The notes: generated by a model not told the origin, from the letters alone. A stretch of DNA of 49,545 bases from Caryophanales bacterium (GCA_016291895.1 JAEEZO010000035.1:1-49545), one strand, 5' to 3'. Shown: positions 15,674-24,924, numbered from the stretch's first letter. Translations and numbers: made by a program.

Positions 15674-17086
15674 ATGAGAAAAACAAAAATAATAACAACG
15701 ATAGTACAAGATACATGTAATTATGAAACATTAAAGGATATTATTTTAGCAGGAACTGATGTAATAAGAATTAATTTATCATACGCTAATAGAGAGTTTT
15801 GTGATAATTTAATTGGTTTAGTAAGAAAGTTAGAAAAAGAATTAAATAGACCAATAGGAGTTATGCTAGATATTAATGGACCTGCTGTAAGACTTTCTGA
15901 TTTACATGAAGATGAAGTAACTTTAAAACTTGATAAAAAAATAAAAATATATTCTTATCCTGTGTTATGTAATGATAATCAATTATGTACAAATACTGAT
16001 AATATTACGACATTACATGAAGTTGGTGATGTTTTGATGCTTTCTGATGATGAAGTAGAATTAGTTGTTAGAGAGATTAAAAATGATTATCTTCTTTGTG
16101 AAGTTATTAAAGAAGGAGTTATTCATAGTAGAGAAGAAATCCATCTTAAAAATAGAAATTATAAATTACCATTTCTTGATAAAGAAGATTATGATAGTAT
16201 TATATATTGTATTAATAAAAAAGTTGATTTTGTTGTTTTATCAGGAGTTACGGAAGAACAAGATGTTTTATCAGTATCTGACTTATTGATAGAGAATAAT
16301 GATAATCATATTCAATTAATAAGTAAAATTGAAACTCAGGATGGACTTGATAATTTAGAAGAGATTGTTAAAGTTAGTGATGGTGTTATGATCGATCGAT
16401 CTGATTTATCACTTGAAGCATCTATTGAAAAATTACCTTTATATCAAAAAGAAATATTAAAAATGGCAAGGCAATATGAAAAGATTGGTATTATTGCTTC
16501 TGATATATCACTTGATATAACAGAATCAACAAGACCAGAGAGAAGTTTAGTAATGGATATGTATAATGCTGTTATTGATAATTGTGATGCTATTCTATTA
16601 TCAGGAGCAGCAACAGTTGGTCATCCTGTTGAAACAATTAATATTATGAATAAAGTTTTGGAAAGTGCCGAAGAAGATTTTGATTATTTAGAGAATTTAT
16701 CAATGACAATGCGTGATACAAAGCAAGATATAACATCAAGTATTGCTTATTCTGTTGTTGATTCATCAATAAGACTTCATGCTAAAGCTATTGCTACTAA
16801 TACAAGTAGTGGTTATTCAGCAAGAAAAATAAGCTTCTTTAGACCAATATGTCCTATTTTAGCTTTAAGTACTAGTGTTGAAACAATAAGATCCCTTACA
16901 ATAACTTATGGTGTTATTCCTAAGTTAATAGAAGAATGTAATAACACAAATCAAGTTTTTAATAATTGTACTAAGAAAGCAATTGATGAATTTGATTTAT
17001 TACCAAAAGATATAATTGTTATTACTGGTGAATATCCAATTAATAATAAAAACACAAACTTTATGAAGATTGAAGTTATTGAATAA
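15674..17086 (+). CDS. pyk: Pyruvate kinase, divergent
   Basis: Glycolytic enzyme converting PEP and ADP to pyruvate and ATP, 470 aa, the usual bacterial length, with C-terminal domain present. The TIM-barrel start KTKIITTI, the Arg and Asn of VIRINLS (near 33), LDINGPAVRL (near 72), the SKIET Lys/Glu pair (near 217) and ESTRPERS (near 283) align with family motifs. Several normally invariant stretches differ: TKGPEIR is INGPAVR, the metal-site RGDLG is RSDLS, the FSHG block is LSYA, and LSGETA is LSGAAT. Metal and phosphate contacts (Arg, Asn, Ser, Lys, Glu, Asp) mostly remain. It may be a fast-evolving enzyme or a paralogue with altered activity. AAGGAGA precedes the ATG. The terminator stem overlaps the last codons. 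Confidence 0.8.
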   Translation: MRKTKIITTIVQDTCNYETLKDIILAGTDVIRINLSYANREFCDNLIGLVRKLEKELNRPIGVMLDINGPAVRLSDLHEDEVTLKLDKKIKIYSYPVLCNDNQLCTNTDNITTLHEVGDVLMLSDDEVELVVREIKNDYLLCEVIKEGVIHSREEIHLKNRNYKLPFLDKEDYDSIIYCINKKVDFVVLSGVTEEQDVLSVSDLLIENNDNHIQLISKIETQDGLDNLEEIVKVSDGVMIDRSDLSLEASIEKLPLYQKEILKMARQYEKIGIIASDISLDITESTRPERSLVMDMYNAVIDNCDAILLSGAATVGHPVETINIMNKVLESAEEDFDYLENLSMTMRDTKQDITSSIAYSVVDSSIRLHAKAIATNTSSGYSARKISFFRPICPILALSTSVETIRSLTITYGVIPKLIEECNNTNQVFNNCTKKAIDEFDLLPKDIIVITGEYPINNKNTNFMKIEVIE

Positions 17087-17097
17087 CTTCTTTTTTT
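17072..17097 (+). terminator. pyk terminator overlapping its stop codon
   Basis: GAAGTT - attgaat - AACTTC plus seven Ts. The left arm is coding, and the TAA stop (17084-17086) runs into the right arm. Confidence 0.85.
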
Positions 17098-17101
17098 ATA
17101 C

Positions 17102-17107
17102 TATAAT
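17102..17107 (+). promoter_or_regulatory. -10 box for prepilin 4
   Basis: TATAAT after the pyk terminator T-run, then AGGTGAT and the ATG at 17125. Confidence 0.6.
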
Positions 17108-17124
17108 TTATTCTAGGTGATAGT

Positions 17125-19926
17125 ATGAAAAATAAAGGTTTCACACTAGTAGAAATGTTAGCCGTTTTAGTAATTCTTGGCCTATTAATAGGAATAGGTG
17201 TTTTTACTGTTAATAATATTAAAGCTAATGCAGAACAAAATTATTATGTATCAATGGAAGATACCTTAAAAATCGCGGGTAACGATTACTTTAATGATAA
17301 TAGAGAAGATCGACCTATTGATGACTATAACTTTGTATCACTTGAAACCTTAGAAGCTCACGAGTACCTTGATGCGTTAAAAACATATGATAAAAAAGAA
17401 GATTGTGATAAGAGTAGTGGTGTTTATATTTATAATACGGAAAATGGAAATGCATATGAAGTTTGCTTAAAATGTGGAACTCATAAAAGTACAGGACCAT
17501 ATTGTTCAGGAAAGAAAACAGGACAAATAATGATAACAGCAAAGACTGATACAGGAGGATTTTATAATCCAACATTATCATATGTAGGAACACCATGGGT
17601 AAATACAAGTAGTATCGATGTAACGTTCAAATTAATGGGAGAAGATGTATCAACCAATAAATTTGAAATATATAATGGAAATAATAATAATCTTATAGGA
17701 GCATGTACAAGTATAAGTGCAAATAGTTGTACAAAAGAGGATATGAGTGTAACAGGAAGTTATTATGTAATTGCGTATAATGGAACGGAAAAAGTAGGAA
17801 ATAGGAAATACTTTAATATCAAAATTGATAATACACCGCCAACGTTTGATATCAAAGATCAAGAACAAGAAAAAGACTTAGGTGATGGATTTGAATTTCC
17901 ATATAATAATGAAGTAATAAATATTCATGATGATAATGGATACAAAAGTGCAGTATTCTCATTAAAAGAATTAGTAGATACAAATCCAAGTGTTGATATT
18001 GTTAATAAAGATTTAACTGCAAGTAACTTACAAATACTAGAAAATCTACCTAGTGGAAAATATCGATTAACCGTAACGGTAACCGATTATGCAAGAAATT
18101 CAACAACAAAGTCAATTGAATTTGCCATTAAATATAATGTTGATATGGTATATTTTGATAATACTGAAAAGAAGCATGATATAGGAATTATATCGGTTTA
18201 TAAGGGTGGAAAGTATGATAACTTATCCAATGAAATAAAAGTAGGGACAAAAACTTATATAGTTGACTGGTATGACAATACCAATTTCACAGGAATAGTG
18301 TATGATTCGAATTCATCTGTAACTAATTCAAGTGTTCATAGCTTATATGGAAGAGAAAAAAGAATGAAAATACTAGAATCTGATAATCCTGTTTGTAATA
18401 ATGGTGGTGATATAACATATAATGGAGAGGACCAAATATTAGTTAGTGCCAAAACTGGGTATAGTGTCTCTAATAATGTAAAAAAAGAAGCCGGTACTTA
18501 TACTATAGTTGCTATGCCAGATGATAATTACACTTGGTCGGATAATACGCGAACATATAAGCTGATTAATTGTACAATAAAGCCTTATAGAGTTGAATTT
18601 AATCCAACTGTTAACCCTTGTAAACAAAACTTAGTTTATAATGCTAGTACTCAACAATTAGTTAATTTAACTGGTCATGAAGCTCACATTGGTGATTCGC
18701 AAGTTGCTTATCGACTTCAATGGAATTCTTATGATATTTATACAATTACCCCATATGTTAAAAAAGATGCTGGGTCTTATAATGTAAAATATCACTTATT
18801 AAGTTCTAATTTCGTATGGGCTGATGGGACAGCAGCTGATAAATCATATACTTGTAAGATAGGAAGATATCCTGTTGAATTCCCTGGTGAATGTGAATTA
18901 ACATATGGTGGTTTAAATAATGAGGGTGGACATAATGTTGGTAAAGGCGTTGAACCATTTCCTAGTGAATGGAGAAGTATTCGTGCAACTGGTAAGAATA
19001 TAAAAAGTGGCAATGATATGGTATATGAAGCAGAAGTTTCTTTTGGTGATCTAGATCTTCCATTTAGTTCTTTTAAACTTAGTAATTATTATATATCTAA
19101 ACCTTTAATTGATTGTGCGATAATCAAAGCTCCAACGACTATTGTTGCTGATTCTGATAGTAAGAGGTATGATGGTAAAGCCCTTACAAATGATGGATAT
19201 AAAGAAAAGAATGGTGTAACTTCTGCTTTAGGTGATACAATTTCTTCTGTTACCATAACAGGAAGTCAAACGGAAGTTGGAAGTTCAGATAATGTACCAA
19301 GTAATACTGTAATAAAACATGGTGGTAAAGATGTAACGAAATACTATAGTATACAATATGAAAATGGAACATTGGAAGTTAAAAGATCGAAAACCGCAAC
19401 CGAAGGTTCATGTAATTCTAATGCTACAGCAAATGGTAGTGATAAAATAGTTACGGGTGGCTCTCATGTAAATTATACAAATAATACAACAACATCAGCT
19501 GGAAATAAAACGGTTACTATTACACCACAATCAAACTATGCATGGAGTGATGGTACATATGGATCTAAAACGAAAACATGTTATGTTAAAGAACCTTGTA
19601 CTTGGAAGTGGGTTGAAGTTAGTACGGATTGGAATGTATCTAACTGCAGAGATAGCTATACTACTACTGTAAAAAAGATATGTTCTAATTATACGGGTTC
19701 ACCATATTCTTCAGTGTTGAAAATTCAATGTCAAACAGGGGGAGTATTTAATGGTGGCACATATACTAATGATAAAAAAGGTGATGCTAAAAAAGCTTGT
19801 GATAACGCTAAGACTCCAATTTGCTCATCAAGATGTGGTGGTCCGTATGTTAACCAATGTTATTGCACAAATGAATCAGGAACGGAGAAGACAAAGAGAG
19901 TTACATATAATTATAAATGTGTATAA
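17125..19926 (+). CDS. Giant modular prepilin 4 with unique Cys-containing C-terminus
   Basis: The shortest of the set, 933 aa. Leader MKNKG/FTLVEM, then the shared pilin-like and Ig-like region with more substitutions (for example VNNIKANAEQN) than prepilins 1-3 show among themselves. MBG-like repeat near 420 (YNGEDQ). A module near 495-578 is nearly identical to one in prepilin 3. Another domain lies near 579 (CELTYGGLNN), one YDG-type domain near 665-755, and an SDG-type repeat near 755-822. A unique roughly 110-residue C-terminal module has about ten Cys (CTWKW ... CSSRCGG ... CYC ... YKCV). AGGTGAT sets the start. Partner subunits and the prepilin peptidase are not in the window. Surface-exposed adhesin or pilus subunit is inferred. 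Confidence 0.85.
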   Translation: MKNKGFTLVEMLAVLVILGLLIGIGVFTVNNIKANAEQNYYVSMEDTLKIAGNDYFNDNREDRPIDDYNFVSLETLEAHEYLDALKTYDKKEDCDKSSGVYIYNTENGNAYEVCLKCGTHKSTGPYCSGKKTGQIMITAKTDTGGFYNPTLSYVGTPWVNTSSIDVTFKLMGEDVSTNKFEIYNGNNNNLIGACTSISANSCTKEDMSVTGSYYVIAYNGTEKVGNRKYFNIKIDNTPPTFDIKDQEQEKDLGDGFEFPYNNEVINIHDDNGYKSAVFSLKELVDTNPSVDIVNKDLTASNLQILENLPSGKYRLTVTVTDYARNSTTKSIEFAIKYNVDMVYFDNTEKKHDIGIISVYKGGKYDNLSNEIKVGTKTYIVDWYDNTNFTGIVYDSNSSVTNSSVHSLYGREKRMKILESDNPVCNNGGDITYNGEDQILVSAKTGYSVSNNVKKEAGTYTIVAMPDDNYTWSDNTRTYKLINCTIKPYRVEFNPTVNPCKQNLVYNASTQQLVNLTGHEAHIGDSQVAYRLQWNSYDIYTITPYVKKDAGSYNVKYHLLSSNFVWADGTAADKSYTCKIGRYPVEFPGECELTYGGLNNEGGHNVGKGVEPFPSEWRSIRATGKNIKSGNDMVYEAEVSFGDLDLPFSSFKLSNYYISKPLIDCAIIKAPTTIVADSDSKRYDGKALTNDGYKEKNGVTSALGDTISSVTITGSQTEVGSSDNVPSNTVIKHGGKDVTKYYSIQYENGTLEVKRSKTATEGSCNSNATANGSDKIVTGGSHVNYTNNTTTSAGNKTVTITPQSNYAWSDGTYGSKTKTCYVKEPCTWKWVEVSTDWNVSNCRDSYTTTVKKICSNYTGSPYSSVLKIQCQTGGVFNGGTYTNDKKGDAKKACDNAKTPICSSRCGGPYVNQCYCTNESGTEKTKRVTYNYKCV

Positions 19927-19931
19927 AAGTA

Positions 19932-19960
19932 AACGAAAAGAAATAATTCTTTTCGTTCTT
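19932..19960 (+). terminator. Terminator of prepilin 4
   Basis: AACGAAAAG - AAATAATT - CTTTTCGTT, then CTTTT. Same stem as after prepilins 2 and 3 with a changed loop, and without the dnaE-type promoter beyond it. Confidence 0.8.
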
Positions 19961-20002
19961 TTATTATAAATATATTACTAATAACAATTTTATATGTTTA
20001 TA

Positions 20003-20031
20003 AAAGGTAAAGACTCTTGTCTTTATCTTTT
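20003..20031 (+). terminator. Second terminator-like hairpin
   Basis: AAAGGTAAAGAC - TCTT - GTCTTTATCTTT with one G-T pair, followed by Ts. It lies between the prepilin 4 terminator and the next promoter, with no gene in between. It may be a back-up terminator or the end of a lost gene. Confidence 0.6.
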
Positions 20032-20039
20032 GTTTATTC

Positions 20040-20045
20040 TATAAT
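20040..20045 (+). promoter_or_regulatory. -10 box for the 115-aa gene
   Basis: TATAAT 19 bases before the ATG at 20064, directly after the hairpin at 20003-20031. Confidence 0.5.
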
Positions 20046-20063
20046 GTCTTTGGAAAGGACTTT

Positions 20064-20411
20064 ATGAGAAACTATAGAATTTATTTATCTGGTTTTCGCG
20101 ATTTAGAAGATTATTTAGAATATGATAGTTATGCACTAAATACTAGATTGTATTTTAAATCTGAATACCATGATCAAGAGGACTATATCATTCCAGTTAA
20201 GAGAGAAAAGAAGAAAAAAAGTCTATTTAGTAGACGAGATAAATCTCTTAGTGATAGTACTGTTGAAGAAAAATTTGTTACGATAAGAAGTAATTCTGAT
20301 GCTAGTGCATATTTTAGAGCTGAATATCGTGGCAATCGAATATCAGAAGATTGTTATGGTAATCTTATAGTTCCATATTCTTATATGGATGATAAACCAC
20401 GAACTAGGTAA
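20064..20411 (+). CDS. Hypothetical 115-aa basic protein
   Basis: Not recognised. A soluble protein rich in Tyr, Arg and Asp, with a lysine/arginine cluster (KREKKKKSLFSRRDK) near 50-65 between two parts that could each be small beta-rich units. No signal peptide, membrane helix or Cys pair. The start follows GGAAAGGA, eight bases upstream. It has its own promoter and terminator, so it is a single-gene unit. Low codon redundancy with its neighbours gives no sign of transfer. Confidence 0.7.
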   Translation: MRNYRIYLSGFRDLEDYLEYDSYALNTRLYFKSEYHDQEDYIIPVKREKKKKSLFSRRDKSLSDSTVEEKFVTIRSNSDASAYFRAEYRGNRISEDCYGNLIVPYSYMDDKPRTR

Positions 20412-20420
20412 ATAACGATA

Positions 20421-20446
20421 AAAAGTGTATTTTTACACTTTTTTTT
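20421..20446 (+). terminator. Terminator of the 115-aa gene
   Basis: AAAAGTGTA - TTTT - TACACTTTT plus Ts, 9-bp stem. Confidence 0.9.
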
Positions 20447-20473
20447 GTCTCATAAATTTGGTAAAATTATAAT
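20445..20473 (+). promoter_or_regulatory. Promoter of tex
   Basis: TTGTCT (20445-20450), 17-base spacer, TATAAT (20468-20473). The -35 box overlaps the T-run of the upstream terminator. Confidence 0.7.
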
Positions 20474-20484
20474 TGGTGAATAAT

Positions 20485-22638
20485 ATGAATAAGAATATAA
20501 TAGATGAAATTGCAAATAACTTAAATATTAATGCTTGGCAAGTAGAAATAGTATTAAAATTACTTAGTGAAGGAAATACTGTTCCTTTTATTGCAAGATA
20601 TCGAAAAGAAGCCACAGGAGCTCTTGATGAAGAATTGATTAGAAAGATTGAAGAAACATATCTTTATCAAGAAAACTTATTAAAAAGAAAAGAAGATGTT
20701 ATAAGACTTATTGATGAAAAAGGACTACTTACTCCTGAACTTAAAGAAGAAATCTTAAAAGCTAATAAGTTAGTAGAAGTAGAAGACTTATATCGTCCAT
20801 TTAAAGAAAAGAAAAAGACGAAAGCCACGGAAGCTATTAAAGCTGGTCTTGAGCCACTTGCTAAAAGATGTATGAGTTTAGAAGAATTCGATTTTATTGA
20901 AGAATCTAAAGCATATATTAATGATATGGTTAAAACGATAGAAGAAGTAAGAACTGGTGTAATGTATATTATTGCTGAATATATAAGTGATAATGCAACC
21001 TTTCGTAAATGGATAAGAGCATTTATCTTTAATAATGCAAATATTATTTCTAAAAAGAAAAAGAGTGCTGTTGATGATAAAGATTTATATAAAAATTATT
21101 ATGATTTTGCATCAAAAGTTAAAGGTATTAAAAGTTATCGTGTATTAGCAATTAATCGTGGTGAAACAGAAAAGATTTTAACAGTTACTTTTGATTATCC
21201 AGAAGAAAAGATTCTTGAATATTTAGAAAATAAAATAATTAAAAAACATGTATCTTATGAAAGTTTATTTATTGATGCTATTAAAGACAGTATGGATCGA
21301 TTAATTCTTCCATCAGTTGAAAGAGAAATAAGAAGTGAGATGACAGATCGCGCTAGTGAAGATGCTATTAAAAGTTTTGCAAGCAATTTAGAAGCGTTAC
21401 TTATGACACCGCCTCTTAAAGAAAAAGTTATTCTTGCACTTGACCCTGCATATCGAACAGGTTGCAAGTTAGCAGTTCTTGATAAAAATGGTAATCCACA
21501 AGAAATTGCTGTTATATACCCAACACCACCAATGAACAAAATTCTTGAAAGTAAAAGAATTGTTCTTGATTTAATTAATAAATATCATGTTGATGTTGTA
21601 GCTATTGGTAATGGAACTGCATCTCGTGAAAGTGAAGCTTTTATCGCAGATACTTTGAAAGAAGTAAGTTTTCCAGTAAGTTATGTTATGGTTAATGAAG
21701 CAGGAGCTTCTGTTTATTCAGCATCTCCATTAGGCATAGAGGAATTTCCCGACTTAACAGTTGAAAAAAGAAGTGCAATTAGTATTGGAAGACGACTTCA
21801 AGATAGTTTATCAGAGCTTGTTAAAATTGATCCAAAGAGTATTGGTGTTGGATTATATCAACACGACGTTAAAGAAAAAGAACTATCAGATACTTTAGAT
21901 TTTACGGTTACGAAAGCCGTTAATAAAGTAGGTGTTAATGTTAATACAGCGTCCCCATCACTACTTAAATATGTATCAGGTCTTAATAAACGTAGTATTG
22001 AAGGTATTATTAATTATCGACTTGAAAAACATGGTATAACAAATCGTAATGAATTAAAGAAAATAAGTGGTGTTACCGATAAAGTTTATGAACAATCTGT
22101 TGGTTTCTTAAGAATTATTAATGGTGATAACCCTCTTGATAAAACAAGTATTCATCCTGATAATTATTCTGATGCTGAGAAAATCTTAAAAAAATTATCT
22201 TTATCTCATGATGATATTGGTAAAGATGTTATGATAGAAAAACTTAATAATGTTAATTTAGATGAAATAAGAGAAGAAGTAGGTCTTGATAAATATACTT
22301 TTGATGATATTATTGAAGATTTTAGAAAACCTAATCGAGATCCTCGTGATGATGCACCACCAGTTGTCCTAAAAAGTGATGTACTAACTATTGATGATTT
22401 ATCGATTGGTATGGAATTAACAGGTACCGTAAGAAATGTTGTCCCATTTGGGTTATTTATTGATATTGGATTACATAATGATGGACTTGCACATATTAGT
22501 AAGTTATCTAAAAATTATGTAAAAGATCCAAGTGATTTATTCCAAGTTGGTGATATTGTTACATGTTATGTACATGATATTGATAAAAAGAATGAAAAAG
22601 TAAGTTTAAGCTTACTAAAGGAGGATAAGAATGGATAA
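20485..22638 (+). CDS. tex: Tex-family RNA-binding transcription accessory protein
   Basis: Cytoplasmic Tex/Spt6-like protein of 717 aa, normal length for the family. The N-terminal helical region (VPFIARYRKEATG near 32) is followed by a YqgF-like RNase H fold (LALDPAYRTGCKLAVLD near 320; AIGNGTASRE near 375). Then come EFPDLTVEKRSAISIGRRLQD and a helix-hairpin-helix pair (NTASPSLLKYVSGL near 490). The C-terminal S1 domain (GTVRNVVPFGLFIDIG near 640) binds RNA. A TTG at 20473 is rejected as the start because GGTGA lies just before the ATG at 20485. The last 8 bases overlap the pyrophosphatase gene, so the two are translationally coupled. Confidence 0.95.
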   Translation: MNKNIIDEIANNLNINAWQVEIVLKLLSEGNTVPFIARYRKEATGALDEELIRKIEETYLYQENLLKRKEDVIRLIDEKGLLTPELKEEILKANKLVEVEDLYRPFKEKKKTKATEAIKAGLEPLAKRCMSLEEFDFIEESKAYINDMVKTIEEVRTGVMYIIAEYISDNATFRKWIRAFIFNNANIISKKKKSAVDDKDLYKNYYDFASKVKGIKSYRVLAINRGETEKILTVTFDYPEEKILEYLENKIIKKHVSYESLFIDAIKDSMDRLILPSVEREIRSEMTDRASEDAIKSFASNLEALLMTPPLKEKVILALDPAYRTGCKLAVLDKNGNPQEIAVIYPTPPMNKILESKRIVLDLINKYHVDVVAIGNGTASRESEAFIADTLKEVSFPVSYVMVNEAGASVYSASPLGIEEFPDLTVEKRSAISIGRRLQDSLSELVKIDPKSIGVGLYQHDVKEKELSDTLDFTVTKAVNKVGVNVNTASPSLLKYVSGLNKRSIEGIINYRLEKHGITNRNELKKISGVTDKVYEQSVGFLRIINGDNPLDKTSIHPDNYSDAEKILKKLSLSHDDIGKDVMIEKLNNVNLDEIREEVGLDKYTFDDIIEDFRKPNRDPRDDAPPVVLKSDVLTIDDLSIGMELTGTVRNVVPFGLFIDIGLHNDGLAHISKLSKNYVKDPSDLFQVGDIVTCYVHDIDKKNEKVSLSLLKEDKNG

Positions 22639-24238
22639 AATATATATCTTTGGACATAAAAATCCTGATACTGATTCGGTTACATCTGCAATTAGCCTAT
22701 CTTATCTTCGTAATTTAGATCACAAAAATACGGTTCCAATGATTTTAGGGGAAATAAATAATGAAACAAAGTTTGTTCTTGATTATTTTAAAGTTCCAAA
22801 ACCAAAGTATTTAAATGATGTTAAACTTCAGGTAAAAGATTTAAATTATCAAAAAGATTGTTTTCTATGTGAAGATAATACTTTAGATGAATTATATCGT
22901 TACATGGAAGATAATGGTGTATCAGCAGTACCAGTTTGTAGTAAACAACATAAATATCGTGGTATTATTACCCTAAAAGAATTAATAAAAATTGTTATTG
23001 ATCCCCATTATAGTGAATTATATTCATCATATCAAAATATTCTTGATTTAGTTCGTGGTGTTGAAGTAACAAAATTCCTAGATGAAGTTAAAGGAACTAT
23101 TAAATACTTTAATGTCAAAGGATATGATGGTGATAGTATTTTATCAAATAAAGATATTTTGCTTGTTGGTAATGATATATCAAAAGTCCAAGAAGGTATT
23201 AAAAACAAAGTACAATTGATTATTATGGTTGGAAGACGTAATCTAGATAAGTCCGTTATTACTCATGCTAAACGTAATAAAGTTAGTATTATTTTAACAA
23301 TGCAAGACACAATCTTCGTATCAAGAAAATTAGTATTAAGTAATTATTTAAAAGGTGTTGTTAATACTAAAAGAGAATCAATTGATGAAAATACTTATTT
23401 AAATGATTTTTTAGTTCATTTTAATAAATATAAACATCATAATTATCCAATTGTTGATCGTAAAGGAAAAGTATTAGGATTATTGTCCAGTCAAGATATT
23501 AATGATCGTAAGAAAAAACAAGTTATTTTAGTTGATCATAATGAGATTGATCAAAGTGTTGATGGCTTAGAAGAAGCTAAAATATTAGAAATTGTTGATC
23601 ATCATAAAGTTGGCGGAATTAATTCTAGTGAACCAATTAATATAAGAAATATGGCAGTAGGTAGTACTAATACCATTCTTTATGAAATGTATAAAGAATT
23701 AAAGATTAATCCACCTCATGATATTGCAGGTCTTATGATGGCAGGTATTATTTCGGATACGCTACTATTCCATTCGCCTACAACAACGGAGTTGGATAAA
23801 GAAGCTGTTAATGAATTATCGATAATTTGTAAGGTTGATCCTAAAGAATTTAGTAAAAAAATGTTCTTACAAGCAGCTAGTATTGAAGGTAAAACAATTG
23901 AAGAAATTATATATAATGACTTTAAAGCATTCAATATTAATAAATATAAGATTGGTATTGGTCAAATGACTGTTATTGATTTAAATGATGTTATGAAAAA
24001 TAGAGTTCGTTATATTAAAACAATTGATAAACTTGCTAAAGATAATGATTATGATATTTTTATGTTTTGTGTAACTGATATTATCAATAATAATACTTAT
24101 GTTTTATATAATGAAGCTGCTAAAAATGTATTAGAAACAGTCTTTGAAATCAATCATATCGATCAAGGATTCTGTTTAAGAGGAGTAGTATCTCGTAAGA
24201 AACAAATTATCCCTTTATTAATGGATGAATTAAATTAA
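22631..24238 (+). CDS. ppaC: Family II Mn-dependent inorganic pyrophosphatase with CBS and DRTGG domains
   Basis: Hydrolyses pyrophosphate to phosphate in the cytoplasm, 535 aa. The DHH domain starts with GHKNPDTDS (metal ligands) and is split by a regulatory insert: one CBS domain near 65-125, a DRTGG-like domain near 130-240 and a second CBS near 245-295. It resumes with VDHNEIDQS near 300 and the signature DHHKVGG near 323. The C-terminal DHHA2 domain holds the SRKKQ motif near the end. Plain family II enzymes are about 310 aa; the longer CBS/DRTGG form is known in Clostridia and relatives and is controlled by adenine nucleotides and Ap4A. An AAGGAGGA site inside tex and an 8-base overlap indicate coupled translation. 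Confidence 0.93.
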   Translation: MDKIYIFGHKNPDTDSVTSAISLSYLRNLDHKNTVPMILGEINNETKFVLDYFKVPKPKYLNDVKLQVKDLNYQKDCFLCEDNTLDELYRYMEDNGVSAVPVCSKQHKYRGIITLKELIKIVIDPHYSELYSSYQNILDLVRGVEVTKFLDEVKGTIKYFNVKGYDGDSILSNKDILLVGNDISKVQEGIKNKVQLIIMVGRRNLDKSVITHAKRNKVSIILTMQDTIFVSRKLVLSNYLKGVVNTKRESIDENTYLNDFLVHFNKYKHHNYPIVDRKGKVLGLLSSQDINDRKKKQVILVDHNEIDQSVDGLEEAKILEIVDHHKVGGINSSEPINIRNMAVGSTNTILYEMYKELKINPPHDIAGLMMAGIISDTLLFHSPTTTELDKEAVNELSIICKVDPKEFSKKMFLQAASIEGKTIEEIIYNDFKAFNINKYKIGIGQMTVIDLNDVMKNRVRYIKTIDKLAKDNDYDIFMFCVTDIINNNTYVLYNEAAKNVLETVFEINHIDQGFCLRGVVSRKKQIIPLLMDELN

Positions 24239-24240
24239 TC

Positions 24241-24268
24241 TTGAAAAGAAATAAAAATAATGTATAAT
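24241..24268 (+). promoter_or_regulatory. Promoter of yceD-rpmF
   Basis: TTGAAA (24241-24246), 16-base spacer, TATAAT (24263-24268), starting two bases after the pyrophosphatase stop. Confidence 0.7.
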
Positions 24269-24285
24269 TATCTAGTGGTGATTTT

Positions 24286-24723
24286 ATGGAAATAGATTTG
24301 CGTAAATTAAATTATACAGATGTAATTGATATTGATACAAAGGTTGAATATAAAGATGAAGATATTAAAGATAGTGGTATCATTCATTTAGATAATGTTT
24401 ATGCCAAAGGAACTATTAAATCAGATATGGAATATAACTATGATGTTAATATTAATTTATCTGGTGTTATGACATTAATTGATGCCATAACAGGAGAAGA
24501 AGTTCCATATGAATTTAATACCGAAATTGAAGAAAAATTAGAAAATTCCTTAATAACACTTGATTTAATTGCATTTTTATGGCAATATATTGTATTGGAA
24601 ATTCCTATGCGTTTTACTTTATCAAATGAAGAATTAAGTATTCATAATAAAGATTATCAAGTAATTAGTGAAGAGGAATATAAAAAAGAGAAGAATAATC
24701 CATTTAAAGATTTTCATCTTTAG
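24286..24723 (+). CDS. YceD-family (DUF177) protein, probable 23S rRNA accumulation factor
   Basis: 145 aa, within the family's usual 130-180. An N-terminal beta-rich part ends in the typical G-I-KSDMEYNYDVNINLSG region near 47-62. An acidic segment and LDLIAFLWQYIVLEIPMR near 95-112 follow, matching the family's hydrophobic motif (D...E.I.L..P). The usual C-terminal Cys-containing DPR-L motif is replaced by NNPFKDF. It lies 18 bases upstream of the L32 gene, the classic yceD-rpmF pairing, which strongly supports the call. Its role in large-subunit rRNA maturation is known from enterobacterial and plant homologues. Start after GGTGA. Confidence 0.88.
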   Translation: MEIDLRKLNYTDVIDIDTKVEYKDEDIKDSGIIHLDNVYAKGTIKSDMEYNYDVNINLSGVMTLIDAITGEEVPYEFNTEIEEKLENSLITLDLIAFLWQYIVLEIPMRFTLSNEELSIHNKDYQVISEEEYKKEKNNPFKDFHL

Positions 24724-24741
24724 TAGGAAAGGAGTGAAATC

Positions 24742-24924
24742 ATGGCAGTACCATTTAGAAAGGTATCAAAAACAAGACAAAGAACAAGAAGAGCTCATAT
24801 GGCTTTAACAAAAAAGACCGTAACTGCTTGTCCAAATTGTGGTGAAATGATTAAACCACATCGTGTATGTCCAAAATGTGGATACTATAAGAAAGAAGAA
24901 GTAATTAAGAAAGAAGCTGAATAA
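24742..24924 (+). CDS. rpmF: 50S ribosomal protein L32
   Basis: 60 aa, typical length. Starts MAVPFRKVSKTRQRTRRAH, the conserved L32 N-terminus. A full zinc-ribbon (CPNCGEMIK ... CPKCGYY, two CxxC pairs near 30-48) makes it the zinc-binding C+ form. RBS AAAGGAG upstream. Cotranscribed with yceD. The stop codon is within the terminator hairpin. A Zn-free paralogue, if any, is not in the window. Confidence 0.98.
   Translation: MAVPFRKVSKTRQRTRRAHMALTKKTVTACPNCGEMIKPHRVCPKCGYYKKEEVIKKEAE

Noticed and set aside
16065..16289. Second frame inside pyk
   Set aside because: Ile/Leu/Lys-rich shadow without ribosome binding site, fully inside a well-supported gene.
1465..19926. Complete type IV pilus or type II secretion locus
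   Set aside because: Only prepilins are present. No PilB/GspE ATPase, platform protein or prepilin peptidase was found in the window.
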